DNA of 7,098 nt from an uncultured Selenomonadales bacterium (GCA_937916025.1 CALGGX010000534.1:1-7098); one strand, 5' to 3'; positions 1 to 6,860 are shown, numbered from the stretch's first letter. The notes: generated by a model from the letters alone, not told the origin. Numbers and translations are program-made.

Positions 1-2
1 GT

Positions 3-98
3 GGAATTGGTCACCTTGCTGCCGATTGTGGCAATAAAAGGTATAATTTGCATGGAAACAAGGCTCTGAAATCTACTTGGAGTGACAGTGATGATTAG
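3..98 (+). mobile_element. Fragment resembling the zinc-knuckle end of a plant Ty1/copia Gag (likely foreign DNA at contig edge)
   Basis: The + strand frame starting at base 3 is open from the window edge to a TAG at 96-98 and encodes 31 residues. It begins with G-I-G-H-L-A-A-D-C, which has the H-x4-C half of a CCHC zinc knuckle (the two upstream cysteines would lie outside the window). It ends with KALKSTWSDSDD. From memory, plant Ty1/copia Gag-Pol proteins carry a CCHC knuckle followed about 15-20 residues later by a K-A-L/M-x-x-T-W-S-D-S/D acidic motif, which this matches in order and spacing. Codon choice (AGG, TCT, ACT, AAG) differs from the GCG/CCG-rich bacterial genes beside it. An alternative + frame (1-69, 22 codons) is also open but resembles nothing I know. 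I infer contaminating or chimerically joined plant DNA. A degraded bacterial mobile element is the alternative. Confidence 0.45.
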
Positions 99-738
99 GG
101 CTGGCTGCGGCACGGTTGCCGACTTTTTTGGCGTCAGCCGGAGTCATGATACGTTTCTGATCGTCGGTACTGCTCTCAGCAAACCTGACACCCGGAGTCA
201 CCGTAATAAAATCTTTCCCACAGGTATCATGGACTTTGCCGGCCTCCAACGGAGAACAGACCACGCCGTCGAGCCCCGCCTTCTGCGCGAGCTTTGCAAG
301 CCGCACGACTTGATTCGTCATGTTGTTTTGATAGCCGAGCTCCTGCCAATCGTTGCCGTTGATCGAAGTGAGCACCGTGATCGCAATCAATTTCGGGCGA
401 CGCACGCCGAGTTGTTCCGCGCGGTTTTTGAGACGATCGGCGGCGGTTTGCATCATGGTGAAGCCGCCTCCGGCGTGAATGTTGAGAATGTCGACATCGA
501 AATGCAACAGCGAGCAGAGTCCTTCCGCGACCGTGTTCGGAATGTCGTGGAGCTTGAGGTCGAGGAAGACTTTTTTGTTTTGTGCCTTCAACCACCGAAC
601 AATGTCCGGACCGACGCTGTAAAACAATTCCATGCCGACTTTGTAGAAATTGACCGAATCGCCGAGTTGCTCGACGAGCCGCTTGGCGTCGTCCGCCGCA
701 TGAAAATCCAATGCCGAGATCAATCTGTCGTCAATCAT
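73..738 (-). CDS. pyrF: Orotidine 5'-phosphate decarboxylase, 3'-truncated
   Basis: This cytosolic enzyme decarboxylates OMP to UMP, the last step of de novo pyrimidine synthesis. Counting from the ATG at 738, Lys33 (in YKVGMELF) and the signature D60-L-K62-L-H-D65 in VFLDLKLHDIPNT form the catalytic Lys/Asp-Lys-Asp set. VTPGVRF, the first phosphate-loop region, is present near residue 184. The ATG at 738 is chosen because GGAG lies 9 bases upstream; the in-frame TTG at 744 would sit only 3 bases from it. The gene is 221 codons, while family members have about 235-245. Family similarity stops at Gly207 (base 118), and the last 14 residues (NRAAASPNHHCHSK) are not pyrF-like. The second phosphate-binding motif, G-R-P/x-I, should follow here and is absent from all three minus frames of bases 1-117. 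As written, the product would probably be inactive; the intact gene probably lies beyond an assembly junction. Confidence 0.9.
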   Translation of the reverse strand: MIDDRLISALDFHAADDAKRLVEQLGDSVNFYKVGMELFYSVGPDIVRWLKAQNKKVFLDLKLHDIPNTVAEGLCSLLHFDVDILNIHAGGGFTMMQTAADRLKNRAEQLGVRRPKLIAITVLTSINGNDWQELGYQNNMTNQVVRLAKLAQKAGLDGVVCSPLEAGKVHDTCGKDFITVTPGVRFAESSTDDQKRIMTPADAKKVGNRAAASPNHHCHSK

Positions 739-765
739 ATTCAATCACTCCAATCTGTTTTGCCG

Positions 766-794
766 ATTGTACCACACGAAAAATATTCGAGCAA
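766..794 (-). promoter_or_regulatory. Sigma-A-type promoter for pyrF
   Basis: Read on the minus strand, TTGCTC (789-794) and TACAAT (766-771) are separated by exactly 17 bases. A TG one base before the -10 gives an extended -10. Transcription would start near 759, leaving a leader of only about 20 bases before the ATG at 738. That is too short for a PyrR-type attenuator, so no such control is visible. Confidence 0.7.
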
Positions 795-815
795 TCAACC
801 GCCGTCAAAAATGAC

Positions 816-844
816 TTTACTTGATATGATCGTCGTTGTATAAT
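816..844 (+). promoter_or_regulatory. Sigma-A-type promoter for the AAA ATPase operon
   Basis: TTTACT (816-821) and a perfect TATAAT (839-844) are spaced by 17 bases. The predicted start near 851 leaves a leader of about 72 bases before the ATG at 923. The -35 element lies only 21 bases from that of the divergent pyrF promoter. No other promoter of this quality is seen inside the operon, so the four genes are probably co-transcribed from here. Confidence 0.65.
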
Positions 845-922
845 AATCGATAGTTTTAATATAACAAAAGCCGGTTGCAATTAATGTTATACCGGATTGA
901 AAATAGCGAAGGGGTGTTGCGA

Positions 923-1873
923 ATGGGAATAGGCAAGCGCGTCAATGATTCCGATGAAGGCGGCGAGGAGTTGAAACGCGATACGAAACGCGAAGAGCAA
1001 TTGCCGGAAGAGACATTCGTGCCGACGGAGCCGAAATTTACGTTTGACGACATCATTCTGCCGGAACGAGTGTTCGAGCAGATCATGAACGCCGCCGATT
1101 ATGCCGAGAACAGCAAAATCGTTTTTGAAGATTGGGGCTTGTCTGAGACGCACAAATTCTCGCGTCGGATCGGAATTAATCTTTACGGTCCGCCCGGTAC
1201 CGGCAAGACGATGGCGGCGCATGCCATTGCAAACCATCTCGGGCGCAAGATTCTCGTCGTCAATTATGCCGACATCGAGTCGAAGTTCGTCGGAGAAACT
1301 CCGAAAAATATTCGCCGGGCATTCGAGGCAGGCAGACGTACGAACAGCATAATCTTTTTCGACGAGGCGGATGCGATCCTCTCGCGGCGCGTCACGAGCA
1401 TGACGCAGGCAGTCGATGTGAGCGTGAATCAAACGCGGTCGGTGATGCTGATGCTCATGAACGAATATCAAGACTTCATCATCTTTGCGACGAACTTCAT
1501 CGAGAATTTCGATCCGGCATTCATGCGGCGCATTTCGATCCACGTCAGGTTCGAGTTGCCCGATTACGTTTGTCGCGTGCAATTGTGGAAGATGTATATT
1601 CCGCGCAAGATGCCGACTGATTTAATTCCGACGGAGATCGCGCAGAGGTACGAAGGAATTTCCGGCAGTGATATCTCGACTGCCGTGCTCAATGCGGCAT
1701 TTCGAGCGGCGCGGCGGAAGCTGTCAAGAGTGCCGAAGGAGTATTTCAACGACGCCGTCGAAGCGATTCTCGAGAGCAAGCGCGCGAATGAAGCGGGCGA
1801 CACGAAAGTCACGCGGCGGTACGTCTCGAAGGAGTATTACGATCAACAGGTCGAAAAACTGTCAAAACAGTGA
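923..1873 (+). CDS. Classic-type AAA family ATPase, first gene of a four-gene operon
   Basis: This is a 316-residue single-ring AAA ATPase. The first 35 residues are charged and probably flexible. F-T-F-D-D-I-I-L-P-E begins the AAA module, followed by Walker A GPPGTGKT (89-96), a pore-loop-1-like K121-F122-V-G-E, Walker B IIFFDE (143-148), sensor 1 ATN (189-191) and the second region of homology with two adjacent arginines (R202-R203) as candidate arginine fingers. The C-terminal helical lid contains G-I-S-G-S-D-I, typical of classic AAA proteins. All ATPase residues look intact, and the aromatic pore loop suggests that a protein substrate is threaded or pulled. It has no membrane segment. 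ATG 923 is chosen because AAGGGG ends 8 bases upstream; in-frame TTG 875 and ATG 884 lack comparable ribosome sites. The stop is 12 bases from the next gene. The fold is certain; the biological role is not known to me. Confidence 0.93.
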   Translation: MGIGKRVNDSDEGGEELKRDTKREEQLPEETFVPTEPKFTFDDIILPERVFEQIMNAADYAENSKIVFEDWGLSETHKFSRRIGINLYGPPGTGKTMAAHAIANHLGRKILVVNYADIESKFVGETPKNIRRAFEAGRRTNSIIFFDEADAILSRRVTSMTQAVDVSVNQTRSVMLMLMNEYQDFIIFATNFIENFDPAFMRRISIHVRFELPDYVCRVQLWKMYIPRKMPTDLIPTEIAQRYEGISGSDISTAVLNAAFRAARRKLSRVPKEYFNDAVEAILESKRANEAGDTKVTRRYVSKEYYDQQVEKLSKQ

Positions 1874-1885
1874 GGAGGAATTTCA

Positions 1886-2254
1886 ATGGATCCCATTACG
1901 GGAGCGTTGGTGTCGTTTTTTGCAACGCAGATTTTCAAACAGATTTTAAAAAACTGGTCGGCAATACTCGCATGGTTCAAGAATCTCATCACGGGGATTG
2001 TGGACATTTTCAAGCAAAAGGGGCAGGGAGTGTACCATGCGATCGAAGCTTATGCCGAAATGGTTAGCTCGGGAATGGCGACGTTCCGAAACAAGCTCTA
2101 CTATCAAGAGAATTACAGCTACATCGAAGAAGTGCAGGAGAATTACCTCAATCAATCGGAAATTCCGAATTGGGTAAGAGAAAAAGTCCAAGTCGGACAG
2201 GGCGAGTCGGAGATCACTTCCGAAATTCAACACGAACTGCGGATGACATTCTGA
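1886..2254 (+). CDS. Small hydrophobic/amphipathic protein of unknown function
   Basis: I do not recognise this 122-residue protein. The ribosome site is excellent (GAGGAGG, 7 bases before the ATG) and the gene sits 12 bases after the AAA ATPase. Residues 4-42 are rich in Ile, Leu, Phe, Trp and Ala, with lysines at intervals (K18, K22, K32, K43). This looks more like one or two amphipathic helices than a clean membrane span, and there is no cleavable signal peptide. A tyrosine-rich stretch follows (70-88), including KLYYQENYSYIEE. The acidic tail contains I93-P-N-W-V-R-E-K and ends E-L-R-M-T-F. I infer a membrane-surface protein with a polar C-terminal segment that could be presented to the adjacent ATPase. 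A small pore-forming or membrane-tethering protein is equally possible. Confidence 0.82.
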   Translation: MDPITGALVSFFATQIFKQILKNWSAILAWFKNLITGIVDIFKQKGQGVYHAIEAYAEMVSSGMATFRNKLYYQENYSYIEEVQENYLNQSEIPNWVREKVQVGQGESEITSEIQHELRMTF

Positions 2255-2275
2255 TGAATTGCGAGGAGGAAAGAC

Positions 2276-2683
2276 ATGTTTTTTGAAGACGACGACTTCG
2301 ACATTGTCGACACGCTTATTGAAGCAGTGACGGCTGCCGTTGAGGAAATGCCGACTGCAAAAAAACTCACTCTTGACGAGTTTGCGGAAAAAGCGTCGAC
2401 GGAACTCGACAAGCTCATCATCGACAAAATTCGGCAGGGCAATGCATTCATCGCCGGACGTTTCAAGCTCGTGTTCGTCGATGATGCCAATTTCAAGTTT
2501 GCTTTTGAAATATATTTTCAGCCGCCGCGTCGGAATGATTATCTCTGCCTGAAAAAAGAGAGCGGCTCGATCACGATGCGCCGACTGCAATCGGAAGCGT
2601 TCAACGAGCTCAAACAGTCCGGAGAGATTGTTTACACCATAAATCAGCCCGATTTGACGTCCGATACATTGGAGGCTCGCTAA
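2276..2683 (+). CDS. Small acidic protein of unknown function
   Basis: I do not recognise this 135-residue protein. It starts at an ATG with GAGGAGG 6 bases upstream and lies 21 bases after the preceding stop. The N-terminus is strikingly acidic (F-F-E-D-D-D-F-D). A helical stretch follows (about 10-55: D-T-L-I-E-A-V-T-A-A-V, then L-D-E-F-A-E-K-A). The second half alternates hydrophobic and charged residues in a way that suggests a beta sheet (G-R-F-K-L-V-F-V and F-K-F-A-F-E-I-Y-F, then C-L-K-K). There is no signal peptide or membrane segment, so it is probably cytosolic. Its stop codon directly abuts the ATG of the membrane protein, suggesting translational coupling. Within this operon it could be an adaptor or substrate of the ATPase, but that is inference from position only. 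Confidence 0.82.
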   Translation: MFFEDDDFDIVDTLIEAVTAAVEEMPTAKKLTLDEFAEKASTELDKLIIDKIRQGNAFIAGRFKLVFVDDANFKFAFEIYFQPPRRNDYLCLKKESGSITMRRLQSEAFNELKQSGEIVYTINQPDLTSDTLEAR

Positions 2684-4918
2684 ATGCCTGTAACCAGAAC
2701 GTCGCCAAGCAACAACAACAGAACCCCGCCGAATAATCCGCTGCCGCCCGCAGATCGAAACAGCACTCGAAGGCGAGTTCCCGTCGATAGCGTGCCTTTG
2801 AAGTCCCGTCGAAAGATGGCAGAGCAGATGTTCGATGATTTTCGCAAAAGAATGTCGGAAACGGATGCGCTTTGGGAAGTGTTTGACGCCAATAACAAGA
2901 TGCACGACAACATCGTCGCACCGGAATATCTTGATAAGTACATTATCGGCAGCAAAGTTTCCGTTTACAATTTCGAGGATTTTTGCTACGAACTGTTCCT
3001 CGATTTTTCCAAAGGACGCAAGGGGATTAAGAGTGATGCCTTTGCGGAAATGACAGCGAATTACCTCGGCGGCAATCGGGATTTCGATAAACTGCTCGCG
3101 CTGACCGAGTTCTTCAAAAAAATCAACAAACGGTACAAGGCGGATGATTTCTATTACACGCTTGCCGAGATTTTTTATCACGGCACCGGAGTTCGGAAGG
3201 ATCTCAACAAAGCGGCAGAGTACATGAAAACCGCAATCGACATTAAATCCGACGAGCCCCGGCGCAATTTCCTTCTCAAGGTTTACAAAGAACAAAATGC
3301 CGCACTCGATGATGATGCGCAGACTCGCATGGCTTACGAGAAGATGATCAATGAAAAGATTGATCACGCGAAGAAAGATTATGCGAAGTGGTTGCAGACG
3401 AAGGGAAAAGATGAAGATGCGATTCCCTTCTTTCTTGAAGACAAGGAGTTTGATAAGGCATATAATGCTGTCGATATTCGCAATGCAGACAGCATCAAAA
3501 AAGCGATCAATGCATTCAAAAACGGCGGCGGAGCTCAAACGCCTTTTGCGGATTCTCTGAAGAAGATGCGTAATAATCCCGAGGCGTTGCAGAACATTTT
3601 CAACACCAAGCAAAAACCTACGTCGTATTTGGAAATGACGCCGCTTTACCTTCTGCTCGGACCGATCTGGGCAATGTATCGCACGCTCCGACATGAAAGC
3701 GGTGCAGTGTTTTTTGCAATCGCATTGCTCGGAACAATCGGTTTGACGGCAATCGGCGGAATGATGATCAGCTTTGAAGTCGGAGAAATTTGTCTTATAA
3801 CGGCTCTGCTGATTTGGACATTCGCCGCAATCGGCGGTGACTGCTACATTCGGAGCAAATTCGTCGATTCGTGTAAATTGTGGGCGTCTCTCGAACCGCA
3901 TAAGCAATTGAACGATTATCGCGAGATGTTTGGCGAGAAGAAGAGTAATTCTTGGTGGGGATTGCCGATTTTGCCGATACTCGCGTGGTTGAGCTTTTCG
4001 ATAATACTGGGCGTCGGAATCATGTCGCCGCAAACGGGACCGAACATGCCTGCCATTGAGCAGACGATCGAGCAGGAAGTTCAATCGCTCGAGCAGACAA
4101 AGCCGTCAGCCGAAGACAGGGAGGCGGCGATCAAAGTCTTCGAAAGATTTTACAATTCGATCGCAAACGGAGACTTTCGCAGCGCATATGCCTGTTTCAG
4201 TAAAGACATTCAAAGTCAGACGACATACGATGATTGGCTTCCGTCGGCGCAAAGGACTGTCAAGAGCGAATTGCGCAATGAAACAATTGTTTCGGCAACA
4301 GCCGACGAGATCAGCATTCAGTTCACGGAGCATGTGCAAATCGACAAAGATCAAGCGCAAGACTTCGAGGGCGTTGCCGTCATGAAGAAAGAAGATTCAT
4401 CATGGAAAATTGCCGGCATAGCACCGGTCGAAAATCCGGAGACCGAACCCGCGAAGACCGAGACGCCGAAATCCGAAGCTCCGAAGTCCGAGCAATCGAA
4501 GGCTGAAGCTCCGAAAACCGAGCAATCGAAAGCCGAACAACCGAAGTCTGAAGCTCCGAAAGCCGAGCCGCCGAAGGTTGAAGAGAAGCTCGATGACAAA
4601 GCAGAAGCAATCAAAGTGCTGAACATCTTCCACGAAAGCATTACCGCTAAAAATTACAAGCAGGCGTACGACTGCTTCAGTGATTCATTCAAAAATCGCG
4701 TGCCGTACGACGGTTGGGCTCCGGGCTTCAAGACGACCGTCAGCAGTATCGCCGTCAATCCGAAAGTTACCGCCGAATCCCACGACAGCATTACGATCGA
4801 GTACACTCTCCGCGCGGTTGACGATCCGGGCGGCATGCGCAATTTCAACAGCAGCGTTGTCATGGTCAGAACCGCGAACGGTTGGAAGATCAACGCCACC
4901 AACAACAAACTCAAATAA
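2684..4918 (+). CDS. Polytopic membrane protein with Sel1-like repeat, DUF2628-like region and tandem NTF2-like extracytoplasmic domains
   Basis: This 744-residue protein has a GGAGG 8 bases before its ATG and no gap to the previous gene. In order: a Pro/Asn/Arg-rich disordered start (1-42); a helical cytoplasmic part (about 43-315) with one clear Sel1-like repeat (156-187: Y-x-L-A-E-I-F-Y-H-G-T-G-V-R-K-D-L-N-K-A-A-E-Y); then a membrane region. The membrane region opens with L-L-L-G-P-I-W-A-M-Y-R (323-333) and has spans at about 341-363, 366-385 and 425-447; G-P-x-W-x-x-Y-R followed by hydrophobic spans recalls DUF2628 proteins. After the last span come two related domains of about 100 residues (about 478-580 and 637-744), which look NTF2-like as in TcaA-type proteins, joined by a Lys/Glu/Pro repeat linker (595-634). 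Three spans with positive-inside loops put the N-terminus in the cytoplasm and the paired domains outside. The domain assignments are from pattern memory; the membrane topology is visible. Confidence 0.9.
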   Translation: MPVTRTSPSNNNRTPPNNPLPPADRNSTRRRVPVDSVPLKSRRKMAEQMFDDFRKRMSETDALWEVFDANNKMHDNIVAPEYLDKYIIGSKVSVYNFEDFCYELFLDFSKGRKGIKSDAFAEMTANYLGGNRDFDKLLALTEFFKKINKRYKADDFYYTLAEIFYHGTGVRKDLNKAAEYMKTAIDIKSDEPRRNFLLKVYKEQNAALDDDAQTRMAYEKMINEKIDHAKKDYAKWLQTKGKDEDAIPFFLEDKEFDKAYNAVDIRNADSIKKAINAFKNGGGAQTPFADSLKKMRNNPEALQNIFNTKQKPTSYLEMTPLYLLLGPIWAMYRTLRHESGAVFFAIALLGTIGLTAIGGMMISFEVGEICLITALLIWTFAAIGGDCYIRSKFVDSCKLWASLEPHKQLNDYREMFGEKKSNSWWGLPILPILAWLSFSIILGVGIMSPQTGPNMPAIEQTIEQEVQSLEQTKPSAEDREAAIKVFERFYNSIANGDFRSAYACFSKDIQSQTTYDDWLPSAQRTVKSELRNETIVSATADEISIQFTEHVQIDKDQAQDFEGVAVMKKEDSSWKIAGIAPVENPETEPAKTETPKSEAPKSEQSKAEAPKTEQSKAEQPKSEAPKAEPPKVEEKLDDKAEAIKVLNIFHESITAKNYKQAYDCFSDSFKNRVPYDGWAPGFKTTVSSIAVNPKVTAESHDSITIEYTLRAVDDPGGMRNFNSSVVMVRTANGWKINATNNKLK
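4466..4585 (+). repeat. Eight 15-bp in-frame repeats encoding a Lys/Glu/Pro linker
   Basis: Eight consecutive five-residue units of the form (P/S)-K-(S/T/A/V)-E-(A/Q/P/E) occupy residues 595-634 of the membrane protein; the DNA units resemble CCGAAATCCGAAGCT. They link the two extracytoplasmic domains and probably act as an extended charged spacer, possibly through the peptidoglycan layer. Repeat number is likely to vary between strains through slippage. Confidence 0.85.
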
Positions 4919-4941
4919 CGCCGTCTTCGACGAAATTAAAA

Positions 4942-4981
4942 AGTGTGGACGCGATTGCGATACGTCCACACTCTTTTTTTT
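4942..4981. terminator. Bidirectional intrinsic terminator between the operon and typA
   Basis: A perfect 10-bp stem, AGTGTGGACG (4942-4951) with CGTCCACACT (4963-4972), and an 11-base loop are followed on the + strand by C and eight T residues (4974-4981). On the minus strand the same stem is followed by a run of five T residues (complement of 4938-4942), so it can end typA transcription too. The + strand T-run overlaps the typA stop codon (4980-4982), a very tight convergent arrangement. Confidence 0.88.
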
Positions 4982-6797
4982 ACTTCCGAGCATTTTTGGC
5001 GGCGCGCCCGCGAACCGTCCGATCGAGTATCGCCTTCCGCAATCGGATTGCCGACGGCGTCACTTCGACGAGCTCGTCGTCGTTGATATATTCCAATGCC
5101 TGCTCGAGACTCAAAAATCTCGGCGGGATCAATCGAATTGCTTCGTCCGCCGCCGTCGAGCGCATGTTCGTCGCGTGCTTCTGCTTGCACGGATTGATGT
5201 CGATATCCAACTCGCGCGCGTTCTCGCCGACAATCATGCCTTCGTAGACGCGTTGCCCGGGCTCGATGAACATCGTGCCGCGATCCTGCAGATTGAAAAT
5301 GCCGTAACCGGTCGTAGTGCCTTCTTCAAACGCAACGAGCGAGCCGCGCGAGCGTCCCGGGATATCGCCCTTGTACGGCGCATAACCATGGAAGATGTGG
5401 TTCATGATGCCGTTGCCCTTCGTCGACGTAAGCAGTTCCGATCGGAAGCCGATCAAGCCGCGCGCGGGAATTAAGAATTGAATGCGCATGTAACCGGCGA
5501 CTTCATTCATCGATTGCATCTCTGCCTTGCGCCGGCCGAGCGATTCCATCACCGTGCCCATGAATTCTTGCGGCACTTCGACCGTCAACAACTCGATCGG
5601 TTCGAGCTTCTCGCCGTCGACGAATTTATACACGACTTCCGGCTTGCCGATCTGCAATTCATAGCCTTCTCGACGCATGGTTTCAATGAGAATCGACAGA
5701 TGCAATTCGCCGCGCCCGCTCACTTTGAACACGTCTTTCGAGTCCGTCTCCTCGACGCGCAATGCCACATTCGTCTGCGCCTCTTTAAACAGCCGATCTC
5801 GGATATGTCGACTCGTGACGAACTGCCCCTCTTTGCCCGCGAACGGACTCGTATTCACTCCGAACGTCATCGACAGCGTCGGCTCATCAACGCGAATTGC
5901 AGGCAACGCCTCAGGCTGATCGATATCGGCAATCGTATCTCCGATCGACACTTCGCCGAGTCCGGTCAATGCAACAATTTCGCCCATCACCGCTTCGTCT
6001 GTTTCGACGCGACTCAAACCGCTGTAACCGAAAACTTTTGCGACCTTGCCTTTTTTGATGCCGTCGGAAGTCATGAGCGCAACGATTTGCGCGGGCTTGA
6101 TCGAGCCGCGTTGAATGCGTCCGATTGCAATCTTGCCGACATAATCATCCGCTTCGAGCGTCGTCACCAACATCTGCAGCGGCGCATCAAACTCGCCCTC
6201 GGGCGGCGGTATCTCTTTGTAGATCGTCTCCATCAGCGGCTCGAGATTATCCGATTGATCGTTGATGTCGAATTTTGCGATGCCCGCCTTCGCCGCCGTG
6301 TAGATCACGGGGAAATCGAGTTGCTCATCGTCGGCGTCGAGTTCCATGAACAGTTCGAGCACTTCATCAAGCACTTCCTCGACGCGAGCCTCCGGACGAT
6401 CGATCTTGTTGATAACCACGATCGGTTTCAATTTCTGCTCGAGTGCCTTGCGCAAGACATATTTCGTCTGCGGCATCGGACCTTCAAACGCGTCGACGAG
6501 CAACAGCACGCCGTCAACCATGTTTAACACGCGCTCGACCTCGCCGCCGAAATCCGCATGCCCCGGCGTGTCGACTATGTTGAATTTCACGTCGCGATAA
6601 TTGATCGCCGTATTTTTCGACAGGATCGTGATGCCGCGCTCACGCTCCAGATCCCCGGAGTCCATGACGCGCTCCTCCACCTGCTCGTTCGACCGGAAAA
6701 TATGGCTCTGACGCAGCATCGCATCCACCAACGTTGTCTTGCCATGATCGACGTGGGCAATGATCGCGATATTCCGCAGTTTTTCATTCGTACTCAT
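4980..6797 (-). CDS. typA: GTP-binding protein TypA/BipA
   Basis: This 605-residue translational GTPase of the EF-G/LepA superfamily binds the ribosome. In other bacteria it supports ribosome assembly and growth under cold or other stress. The G motifs are complete: G1 A-H-V-D-H-G-K-T (14-21), G2 R-G-I-T-I (54-58), G3 D-T-P-G-H (76-80) and G4 N-K-I-D (130-133). Domain II follows, then an EF-G-like domain with [10 protein letters not shown]. The TypA-specific C-terminal domain contains [11 protein letters not shown] and [10 protein letters not shown]. Length matches the usual 600-615 residues. ATG 6797 gives the standard N-terminus; GAGGAAG lies 10 bases upstream, slightly far but usable. It has its own strong promoter (6861-6889) and ends on the shared terminator. 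Nothing suggests a functional link to the convergent AAA operon. Confidence 0.98.
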   Translation of the reverse strand: MSTNEKLRNIAIIAHVDHGKTTLVDAMLRQSHIFRSNEQVEERVMDSGDLERERGITILSKNTAINYRDVKFNIVDTPGHADFGGEVERVLNMVDGVLLLVDAFEGPMPQTKYVLRKALEQKLKPIVVINKIDRPEARVEEVLDEVLELFMELDADDEQLDFPVIYTAAKAGIAKFDINDQSDNLEPLMETIYKEIPPPEGEFDAPLQMLVTTLEADDYVGKIAIGRIQRGSIKPAQIVALMTSDGIKKGKVAKVFGYSGLSRVETDEAVMGEIVALTGLGEVSIGDTIADIDQPEALPAIRVDEPTLSMTFGVNTSPFAGKEGQFVTSRHIRDRLFKEAQTNVALRVEETDSKDVFKVSGRGELHLSILIETMRREGYELQIGKPEVVYKFVDGEKLEPIELLTVEVPQEFMGTVMESLGRRKAEMQSMNEVAGYMRIQFLIPARGLIGFRSELLTSTKGNGIMNHIFHGYAPYKGDIPGRSRGSLVAFEEGTTTGYGIFNLQDRGTMFIEPGQRVYEGMIVGENARELDIDINPCKQKHATNMRSTAADEAIRLIPPRFLSLEQALEYINDDELVEVTPSAIRLRKAILDRTVRGRAAKNARK

Positions 6798-6825
6798 TCT
6801 TCAGATACTTCCTCTCATTAAAGAA

Positions 6826-6843
6826 GATACATCAAAATGTATC
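6826..6843. promoter_or_regulatory. Perfect 7-4-7 palindrome in the typA leader
   Basis: GATACAT (6826-6832) and ATGTATC (6837-6843) flank four bases. On the minus strand this lies roughly 10-27 bases downstream of the predicted typA transcription start. It could be an operator for a dimeric repressor or a small RNA hairpin. I do not match it to a known regulator's site. Confidence 0.4.
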
Positions 6844-6860
6844 CTAAACACAACAATCCC

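Noticed and set aside
42..47. A TATAAT near the left edge as a promoter
   Set aside because: No -35 element at proper spacing, and the stretch appears foreign to the bacterial sequence.
739..744. TTG at 744 as the pyrF start
   Set aside because: It leaves only 3 bases to the GGAG ribosome site; the ATG at 738 has correct spacing and gives the usual family N-terminus.
82..843. A 253-codon + strand frame over pyrF
   Set aside because: It is exactly antisense to the recognisable pyrF, and its translation has no family resemblance.
875..922. Upstream starts (TTG 875, ATG 884) for the AAA ATPase
   Set aside because: Neither has a ribosome site as good as AAGGGG before ATG 923, and the extra residues add no recognisable family sequence.
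1946..4084. A 712-codon open frame on the minus strand across the operon
   Set aside because: It lies antisense to three genes with strong ribosome sites and visible domains, and its translation is rich in Arg, His, Cys and Phe with no domain pattern. It is a codon-bias shadow.
4351..4641. Minus-strand Ser/Phe/Gly-rich repetitive frames (for example repeated S-A-F-G-A-S)
   Set aside because: They are the reverse reading of the 15-bp Lys/Glu/Pro linker repeats, not a separate repetitive protein.
4680..5474. A 264-codon + strand frame spanning the end of the membrane protein, the terminator and the typA 3' end
   Set aside because: It crosses a strong terminator hairpin and overlaps two certain genes; the product is low-complexity and Arg-rich.
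5478..6527. A 349-codon + strand frame inside typA
   Set aside because: It is antisense to a fully conserved gene, and its His/Arg-rich translation is a shadow.
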